From Deinococcus rubellus (GTDB taxonomy: Bacteria; Deinococcota; Deinococci; Deinococcales; Deinococcaceae), in NCBI RefSeq assembly GCF_025244745.1, contig NZ_CP104213.1, positions 675,501 to 739,500 of the forward strand: a DNA stretch of 64,000 nucleotides, read 5' to 3'. Below, in pieces: positions 58,734 to 64,000 of this stretch; position 1 is the first letter of the stretch; every line of letters begins with the position of its first letter. The notes below the pieces were generated by a model. That model had not been told where the DNA came from and searched no databases. It saw nothing but the letters and a program-made list of their open reading frames with translations. A program made the position numbers and the translations under genes.

Positions 58734-59774
58734 TCATAGGGCTGCTGTCAAGTCCCGCATTGGCGTTGGGCCAGCACCGACGCGGGGAAGAAGAAACCCG
58801 TCATCGTACGGCTGTCCGGATCGTATGACCGCCAATCCGATACACAGCAGTTTGCGCCCCAGGGCGATCAAAGCCACTTTGGCGGGCTTCCCCGAATCCC
58901 TCATCCCGCGGTAATACGTCCGTAAGCGGCTATGCGATTTTGATGCGCCCAGGGCGGAAAGATATGCAATCCGCCGCAGTCTGGCATTCCCTGTTTTGGA
59001 AATCCTACCTCGACCCTGACGTGCGCCCGACTGCTGCGGCGCTGGAGCCATTCCTGCTGCCGCTGAAATTTCCTTCCCGGTCGTCAACCGGGCAAAGCCC
59101 TCTGTTTCCGCGATGACCGTGATGGCCGAGATCAACGCGAATCCAGGAACACTCCGCAGCAACTTCAGTTGCTGCGTCAGATGAACATCCTGCTGGACAA
59201 GCGCTTTCAAGGCTGCTTCAATTTCATTGACCTGGCGCTGGAGCAGTTCCAGGCGCCCCTGAGACAGAGAAAGAGCCACTGGCGAGGCGTGCTCCGCATC
59301 TCTCAAAGCGATCAGGTGGTTGTTCTCCTGAGTCCGTCGGGCCAGCACCGTCTCCCGTTCTCGCGTCAATTGTTTGAGCTCGATCATGACCTGAGCCGGG
59401 GGCGTCCAAGTTGTTGGCCGCATCACGAGGCCGTACCGCGCGATGATTTCAGCATCCATGGCGTCGGTCTTGCCACGGCGCAAGACCGACCGGGCAAAAT
59501 ATTTGATCTGAGCAGGGTTGACCACGCTCACCTGGAAACCGACACGGTGAAAATGATGCGCTGAACGCTCCCAGTACACGTTGGTCGCTTCCATGACCAC
59601 CTGTACTCTGTCTCCTTTGGCTTGCTTCTCCACCCAAGTCGCCAGCTGCGCCAATCCGGCAGCTGTATTGGCGACTGGACCTCGACGGCCGAGGATAGCG
59701 GGTGGTGACGTTGATCCATTCTGCAGACAGGCAAACAGCTCACGTTTTCCAACATCAATTCCGAGAACCAACAT
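58734..59774 (-). CDS. IS110-family DEDD transposase (346 aa)
   Basis: From ATG 59774 (ribosome site AGGAGGTACGTC): MLVLGIDVGKRELFACLQNG (first Asp), VQVVMEATNVYWERSAHHFH (Glu), RSVLRRGKTDAMDAEIIARY (Asp pair) in the RuvC-like DEDD domain, then a coiled coil and the Tnp2 domain with LRSVPGFALISAITVIAETE, ISAAAGMAPAPQQSGARQGR and GNARLRRIAYLSALGA containing the serine region. Full length for the family, no lesions, so the element may be active. Confidence 0.92.
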   Translation of the reverse strand: MLVLGIDVGKRELFACLQNGSTSPPAILGRRGPVANTAAGLAQLATWVEKQAKGDRVQVVMEATNVYWERSAHHFHRVGFQVSVVNPAQIKYFARSVLRRGKTDAMDAEIIARYGLVMRPTTWTPPAQVMIELKQLTRERETVLARRTQENNHLIALRDAEHASPVALSLSQGRLELLQRQVNEIEAALKALVQQDVHLTQQLKLLRSVPGFALISAITVIAETEGFARLTTGKEISAAAGMAPAPQQSGARQGRGRISKTGNARLRRIAYLSALGASKSHSRLRTYYRGMRDSGKPAKVALIALGRKLLCIGLAVIRSGQPYDDGFLLPRVGAGPTPMRDLTAAL

Positions 59775-59807
59775 GACGTACCTCCTGGGCGATATCGTCA
59801 GGCGCAG

Positions 59808-59986
59808 CTTTCTCAGCACTCTTCTTGTGGTCCAGGCCTGGTGCCTCGGATAGGGTTCAGTGTCAAGAGAAAGGCCCCAGGTCGGCCAGATCTAGGATTC
59901 GGTCTTGGGTGGACCTGAAAAAAGCACTGGCTTGGTGACCTGGGTTGGACCTGACGCTCCGTATTGTGCCGGAGCTGGCCCAATAC
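59808..59986 (-). ncRNA. predicted IS110 bridge RNA
   Basis: Read 5' to 3' on the minus strand. A 5' stem-loop (59961-59986: GTATTG/CAATAC plus GCC/GGC). A target loop closed by CCCAGGTC/GACCTGGG (59937-59944 with 59876-59883) holding a left guide GCCAGTGCT, a GGTC/GACC hairpin and a right guide ATCCTAG. A donor loop closed by CTTTCTC/GAGAAAG (59867-59873 with 59808-59814) holding AACCCTATC, an AGGC/GCCT hairpin and CAAGAAGAG. The target guides match the IS3 sequence on both sides of the insertion, and the donor guides match the element's two ends. Confidence 0.75.
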
Positions 59987-59988
59987 AC

Positions 59989-60926
59989 AAAAAAAGCACT
60001 GGCCTTCTTCGCCAAAGAAAACTGATCTATCAGTTCATTGAGCACCATCGTCATGAATACCCGATTGAACTGATGTGCAGGACGCTCAATGTCGGGGTCA
60101 GTGGCTATTTTGCGTGGTGGAGAAGGCCAGAGAACCGCTACGTCCAAGCGGACGCAGCGCTCACGACGTCGATCCAAAAGATTCATCAGGAGAGCCGGGG
60201 CACCTATGGTGCCCCCCGCGTCCAGGCGGTTCTGGCAGACGAGGGGCAGCAGGTGAGTCGGGCGCGGATCACCCGGTTAATGAAGGCAGCTGGGCTCAAG
60301 GTGCGCTGCAAGCGGAAGTTTCGCACCACCACCAATTCTAAACACCGGCATCCAGTGGCCGAAAACCTGCTCAACCGCGAGTTCACTGCGGACCGGCCCA
60401 ACCAGAAATGGGTGACGGACATCACGTATTTGCCCACCCACGAAGGCTGGATGTACTTGGCAGTGGTCATGGACCTCTTCTCCAGGAAGATTGTCGGGTG
60501 GGCGATGCGCAAGACGCTCCATACCGAGCTGGTCGTGGCTGCCCTGACGATGGCCCAGCAAAACCGTCGTCCTGGACAGGGAATTCTTCACCACTCGGAT
60601 CAGCGGGCAGGCCCCATACGGGTGCCGCTCTGCCCAAGAAGGGGGTTCAATACGCCAGTAGCGAGTATCGACAGGCCTTGGAGCGCCTGGAGGCGCTCCA
60701 GAGCATGAGTAGAAAGGGGGAATGCTGGGACAACGCTGCGATGGAGAGCTTTTTTGCCACCCTCAAGATGGAACTCAATCTCCACAAGGCACAGGGGAAC
60801 CGTACTGACATGCGTAATTTGGTTTTCGAGTGGATTGAGGTCTTCTACAACCGTGAACGACGCCATTCCAGCCTGGGGTACCGCTCACCCACTCGATTCG
60901 AAGAACACCAGGCCAGACCGAACTGA
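59989..60926 (+). pseudogene. IS3 OrfB (integrase-core transposase), frameshifted
   Basis: In the -1 frame from the A7G run: LRQRKLIYQFIEHHRHEYPI, ENRYVQADAALTTSIQKIHQ, ESRGTYGAPRVQAVLADEGQ and NQKWVTDITYLPTHEGWMYL (rve domain, first Asp), ILHHSDQ (second Asp), then a 38-bp insertion (60604-60641) shifts the frame. After it: GVQYASSEYRQALERLEALQ, RKGECWDNAAMESFFATLKM (Glu) and RRHSSLGYRSPTRFEEHQA. Otherwise complete. Confidence 0.85.
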
Positions 60927-60950
60927 TCCTCCACAGGGGTCTTGCAATAT

Positions 60951-61097
60951 CAGTTTGTGCCCACTGAGGCTACGCAGATGCCGCCGTTCAATCCGCGTGT
61001 GGCGGTACTGGGTCTGGGCTGCGCCCTGATTCTGTGGCTGAGTGTGTCGCCGCTCGTGCTCAGTATCTCCAGACAACTGGCAGGCAAACAAACGTAA
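60951..61097 (+). pseudogene. C-terminal fragment of a membrane protein
   Basis: QFVPTEATQMPPFNPRVAVL, GLGCALILWLSVSPLVLSIS and RQLAGKQT-stop: one membrane helix and a short tail, cut at its 5' side by the IS3 right end (60936). It resembles the last helix of an antiporter or NADH-dehydrogenase N-type subunit, but this is too short to assign. Confidence 0.4.
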
Positions 61098-61234
61098 CCG
61101 GTACATTCCACTCACCCGGCCCAGGGGTCCAGGGGAACTGTTGTTTCACTGGTTCCCCTGTCTTTTGGACATTTGGACGACCCTCAAGAGCGGCCATCGT
61201 TTCAGTAGCAATTGCGCGCTCGAACGCCAATGAT

Positions 61235-62143
61235 TCAGGCGGTCCGGAGGGCCCGCAACTGCTCGTAAAGCTGGCGCTCCTGCTCGCTGAGCTTGCCGGG
61301 CAGTACCAGATTGAGCCGCACATACAGGTCGCCCGCGCCGGATCTGCCGGGCCAGCCCTGTCCCTTGAGGCGCATGCGCCGCCCGCCGCTGGTGCCTGCC
61401 GGGATGTTGAGGCTCATGTCGCCCTGCATGGTCGGTACCCGCACGCTGCCGCCGAGCGCCGCCGTGTCCACCGGCACGTCCACGCTGGTGGTCAGGTCGT
61501 TGCCGCTGAGATCAAACCGGCCGTCCTCCAGCACCCGGATGGTCAGCAGCACGTCGCCGCCGCCCGGCCCCTGACCGGCCAGCCGCAGCCGAGCGCCGTC
61601 GCGGGTCCCTGCCGGAATACGGACGGTGAGGCGCTTGCCTTCCACCTGAATGTTCTCTTCCGAGCCGCTGAAGGCTTCCTGCAAGGTGACCTGCAACTCA
61701 CCTTCCACGTTCTGCACGAAGCGGCGTCCGCCGCCCATACCCGACATCAGGTCGTCGAGATTGACCTGAGCGCCCCCGCCCCGGAAACCGCCGCCGCGCC
61801 CCTGCTGCCCAAACAGGCCCTGAAAGAAGTCGCTGAACTGCGAGGCGTCCACCCCGCCGAAATCTGCACCGGGAAAACCCCCGCCTGCTCCGCCCGCACC
61901 GCTCCAGGCTCCCGGCGGTACCTGCCCGGCATGGCCGTACTGATCATAGAGCTTGCGTTTCTCGGTATCGGAGAGAACCGCGTAGGCCTCGCCGATCTCC
62001 TTGAAGCGGTTGACGGCCTTCTCGTCGCCCGCGTTCTTGTCGGGGTGGTACTTCTTGGCGAGCTTGCGGTAAGCGCTCTTGATGTCGCCCTCGGAAGCGC
62101 TGCGCGTGACGCCGAGCACGTCGTAATAGTCTTTGTAGGCCAT
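61235..62143 (-). CDS. dnaJ: DnaJ-type co-chaperone without zinc finger (302 aa)
   Basis: J domain [20 protein letters not shown] and [20 protein letters not shown] with the HPD tripeptide near residue 33, a Gly/Phe-rich linker (about 80-130), then the two beta C-terminal substrate domains ([40 protein letters not shown]). No CxxCxGxG zinc repeats: the CbpA-like short form that serves as main DnaJ in Deinococcus-Thermus. Stimulates DnaK ATPase. Downstream of grpE in the dnaK operon. Confidence 0.92.
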   Translation of the reverse strand: MAYKDYYDVLGVTRSASEGDIKSAYRKLAKKYHPDKNAGDEKAVNRFKEIGEAYAVLSDTEKRKLYDQYGHAGQVPPGAWSGAGGAGGGFPGADFGGVDASQFSDFFQGLFGQQGRGGGFRGGGAQVNLDDLMSGMGGGRRFVQNVEGELQVTLQEAFSGSEENIQVEGKRLTVRIPAGTRDGARLRLAGQGPGGGDVLLTIRVLEDGRFDLSGNDLTTSVDVPVDTAALGGSVRVPTMQGDMSLNIPAGTSGGRRMRLKGQGWPGRSGAGDLYVRLNLVLPGKLSEQERQLYEQLRALRTA

Positions 62144-62227
62144 AAACCTCCTTCTGGAAAAGTGGACAGCAGTGGACGGTGGGCAGATCAGCTTGACCGA
62201 TCCGGCTTACCGACCACCGCGCGCCGC

Positions 62228-62908
62228 TCAGCCTTTCTGTGTGACAACCACCCGCGCCGGGCGCACCAGCTTGTCACCCATCTTGAAGCCGAGTTCGTAG
62301 ACCTGGGCGATGGTGTTGTCGTCTGTGCCGGGCACCACCTGCAAGGCCTCGTGCCACTGCGGATCGAAGTGCTCGCCCGCCTTACCAGTGGCTTCCAGGC
62401 CCAGGCTCGAGAAGACCCGCAGCACGCTGGCCTGCACCGCCTGCATGCCGGGAATCAGCTTGGCCGGGTCTTCCGCGCCCATCGTCACGGCCCGGTCCAG
62501 CGCGTCGTAGATCGGCATCATGGCTTCAGCGGCTTTGGCCTTGCCGCTGCCCTCGGCGGCGCTCACGTCGTCCTGGGTGCGGCGGCGGTAGCTCTCGAAG
62601 TCGGCGGCCAGGCGGCCCAGCCGTCCCTTGAGGTCGGCGTTCTCCTTTTCCAGTTCGTCGGCCCGTTCCATCTTGGCCATCATTTCCTGCACCTGGGCGA
62701 ACATGCCCTCATCCATACCGTCCATGCCGGGAAAACCGCCGTCCTCACCGTCCTCGCCGCTCAGGTCTGCGTCCTCTTCCAGCAGTTCGGCTTCAATGAC
62801 CTCGCCTTTGGGGTCCTTCTCCACCGTTTGCGGATGCTCGGCCTGCGGATGCTCAGTGCGGGCAGGTTCAAACTTCAAGTTGTCGGAATTGGAATTATCG
62901 TTGGTCAT
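62228..62908 (-). CDS. grpE: GrpE nucleotide exchange factor (226 aa)
   Basis: A long acidic N-terminus (EVIEAELLEEDADLSGEDGE), a coiled-coil (MMAKMERADELEKENADLKG), AADFESYRRRTQDDVSAAEG and the beta domain with FDPQWHEALQVVPGTDDNTI and GDKLVRPARVVVTQ. Releases ADP from DnaK. Between dnaK and dnaJ; about 130 bp after dnaK. Confidence 0.95.
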   Translation of the reverse strand: MTNDNSNSDNLKFEPARTEHPQAEHPQTVEKDPKGEVIEAELLEEDADLSGEDGEDGGFPGMDGMDEGMFAQVQEMMAKMERADELEKENADLKGRLGRLAADFESYRRRTQDDVSAAEGSGKAKAAEAMMPIYDALDRAVTMGAEDPAKLIPGMQAVQASVLRVFSSLGLEATGKAGEHFDPQWHEALQVVPGTDDNTIAQVYELGFKMGDKLVRPARVVVTQKG

Positions 62909-63038
62909 GGGGTCTTCTCCTCATCGTTGCTGCGCTCTGGCCTGGATAGGTGCAATCTGGGCAGGCAGGTAGGCAAAGCGGGACGAGTGTTGAGGGGACA
63001 CTTTGCCCCACTCATCACCCATCCCGCTTGAAAATCGC

Positions 63039-64000
63039 TTATTCGGTGGGCTTGAAGTCCGCGTCGATCACGTCGTCGTCTTTGTTCGTGTTGACGCCTG
63101 CTCCGCCCTGTGGTCCGTCCTGGCCGTCATTCTTGGGCTGGGCCTGGGCGGCGGTCATGAAGCTGCGGAGTTCTTCCTCCAGCGCCTTCTGGGCCTCGCC
63201 GATCTTGCTGTCGTCGTCCTGGCGGATGGCGTCCTCGGCGGCGTCGGCAGCGGCCTTGAGCTTGTCCTTGGCCGCCTGGTCCGCGCCCGCGTTTTCCTCG
63301 AGCTGCTGGGTCGCCTGTACCCGCAGCGAGTCCAGTGCGTTGCGCTTCTCGACCTTCTCGCGGCGCTCCTTGTCGGCGCTGGCGTTCTGCTCGGCCTCGC
63401 GCACCATCCGGTCCACGTCGCCCTTGTCGAGCGTGGTGGTGTTCTCAATGCGGATGCTCGATTCCTTGCCGCTGGTCTTTTCCTTGGCAGTCACGTGCAG
63501 AATGCCGTTGGCGTCGATATCAAAGGTGACTTCGATCTGCGCCTGCCCGGCCCGCATCGGCGGAATGCCTTCGAGCTTGAATCGTCCGAGCGACTTGTTG
63601 TCGGCGGCCATCGGGCGCTCACCCTGAAGCACGTTGATCTCCACGCCCGGCTGGTTGTTCTCGGCGGTGGTATAAATTTCGGTCTTCTTGGCCGGAACGG
63701 TGGTGTTGCGGGTGATCATCGGCGCGATCATGCCGCCCTTGACCTCCACGCCCATGGTCAGCGGGGTCACGTCCACCAGCACGATGTCGCCCAGGCTGCT
63801 GTCACCCTGGATGATGCCTGCCTGCACCGCTGCGCCGAGTGCCACGGCCTCGTCGGGGTTGACCGATTCGTTGGGTTCCTTGCCGGTCAGCTCCTTGACG
63901 ATGCGCTTGACCGCCGGGATGCGGGTGCTGCCGCCGACCAGAATCACCTCATCGATCTTGGAGGCGTCCATCTTGGCGTCGGCCAGCGCCTGCTCTACCG
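63039..64000 (-). CDS. dnaK: DnaK chaperone, C-terminal half (5' end beyond window)
   Basis: The minus frame is open to the window edge and reads [40 protein letters not shown] and [20 protein letters not shown] (end of the ATPase domain), [20 protein letters not shown] (linker and substrate domain) and a helical lid ending [19 protein letters not shown]. 320 codons visible. Upstream promoter not in the window. Confidence 0.97.
   Translation of the reverse strand, partial: VEQALADAKMDASKIDEVILVGGSTRIPAVKRIVKELTGKEPNESVNPDEAVALGAAVQAGIIQGDSSLGDIVLVDVTPLTMGVEVKGGMIAPMITRNTTVPAKKTEIYTTAENNQPGVEINVLQGERPMAADNKSLGRFKLEGIPPMRAGQAQIEVTFDIDANGILHVTAKEKTSGKESSIRIENTTTLDKGDVDRMVREAEQNASADKERREKVEKRNALDSLRVQATQQLEENAGADQAAKDKLKAAADAAEDAIRQDDDSKIGEAQKALEEELRSFMTAAQAQPKNDGQDGPQGGAGVNTNKDDDVIDADFKPTE

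Larger units (their letters stand above)
58726..59994 (-). mobile_element. IS110-family insertion sequence, 1269 bp
   Basis: No inverted repeats or target duplication beyond a dinucleotide: on the minus strand a CT core occurs at both junctions (59995-59996 and 58724-58725), as in IS110 elements. Contents: DEDD transposase and, upstream of it, about 220 bp of non-coding left end that folds as a bridge RNA. The exact right junction lies in a 7-A run and is inferred from the guide pairing. Confidence 0.75.
58411..60936 (+). mobile_element. IS3-family insertion sequence, interrupted by IS110
   Basis: Ends TGTGGAGGAGGAGTTCAGTC (58411) and, inverted, TGTGGAGGATCAGTTCGGTC (60936) form the inverted repeats. 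It holds orfA and orfB of an IS3-type transposase, split at 58724 by an IS110-family element, and orfB also carries a 38-bp insertion. Right end lies in the remains of a membrane-protein gene. Confidence 0.8.

Noticed and set aside
59850..59996. Second copy of CTGAAAAAAGCACTGGC read as a duplicated piece of IS3
   Set aside because: It sits inside a stem-closed loop at the position of the target guide, and the remaining guides also match, so a guide RNA explains more of the sequence.
61034..63031. 665-codon plus-strand frame across dnaJ and grpE
   Set aside because: Antisense to two certain chaperone genes; no recognisable sequence. The same applies to the long plus frames at 23595-24902 and 27116-29050.

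Overview
The window looks like a chromosomal stretch of a Deinococcus-type bacterium. The evidence is the high GC, the dnaK-grpE-dnaJ order with a zinc-finger-less DnaJ at the right edge, a DUF808 protein, several promoters whose -10 box lies 5-7 nt from the ATG (leaderless transcripts, common in this group), and many insertion sequences. The species cannot be named from the sequence alone.

Bases 1-17100 are the early/packaging half of a prophage. It reads mostly on the minus strand as tightly overlapping genes (ATGA/GTGA junctions): a Cro-like regulator, an excisionase-like protein, small zinc-ribbon proteins, a Rad52/DdrA-like annealing protein, a replication initiator with five 22-bp-spaced iterons inside its own gene, a broken ParB-methyltransferase, small and large terminase, and portal. 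Two host-like secreted-protein genes (morons) sit between phage genes. A repressor plus ImmA/IrrE-type protease runs the other way from a back-to-back promoter pair at 15438-15489. The methyltransferase has an in-frame TGA and is split by an antisense Vsr-like homing endonuclease gene.

Bases 17243-42650 are a catabolic region with four carbohydrate/phosphoester-type ABC importers. (1) Two permeases and a binding protein without an ATPase (17243-20701). (2) A full importer with a PHP-domain phosphoesterase and a GH38 alpha-mannosidase (20797-28705). (3) A full importer with a glycerophosphodiester phosphodiesterase and a divergent second PHP protein (30570-36743). (4) A full importer next to a TIM-barrel isomerase/epimerase-like gene (37200-42291). 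Remnants of further transporters, a decayed LacI regulator, a start-less Rieske gene and IS remnants lie between them. Together the genes suggest uptake and breakdown of mannose-containing phosphodiesters.

Bases 42700-49550 are accessory DNA: an internally deleted IS5-like element, a secreted protein, an AraC regulator with a 3' frameshift, two winged-helix genes, a serine-recombinase fragment, a tyrosine integrase followed by tandem 10-bp repeats and a tRNA 3' end (attachment site), and an intact-ended IS4-like element. Bases 49640-56272 hold two GAF-type GGDEF proteins, a GAF histidine kinase and a DUF808 membrane protein. A tRNA-Asn with an integrase remnant and an RraA-like gene follow.

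Bases 57524-60936 are an IS pile: an IS5 element, then an IS3 element interrupted by an IS110 element. The upstream non-coding end of the IS110 element can be folded by eye into a complete bridge RNA whose target and donor guides match its present insertion site and its own ends. The window closes with dnaJ, grpE and dnaK (partial).
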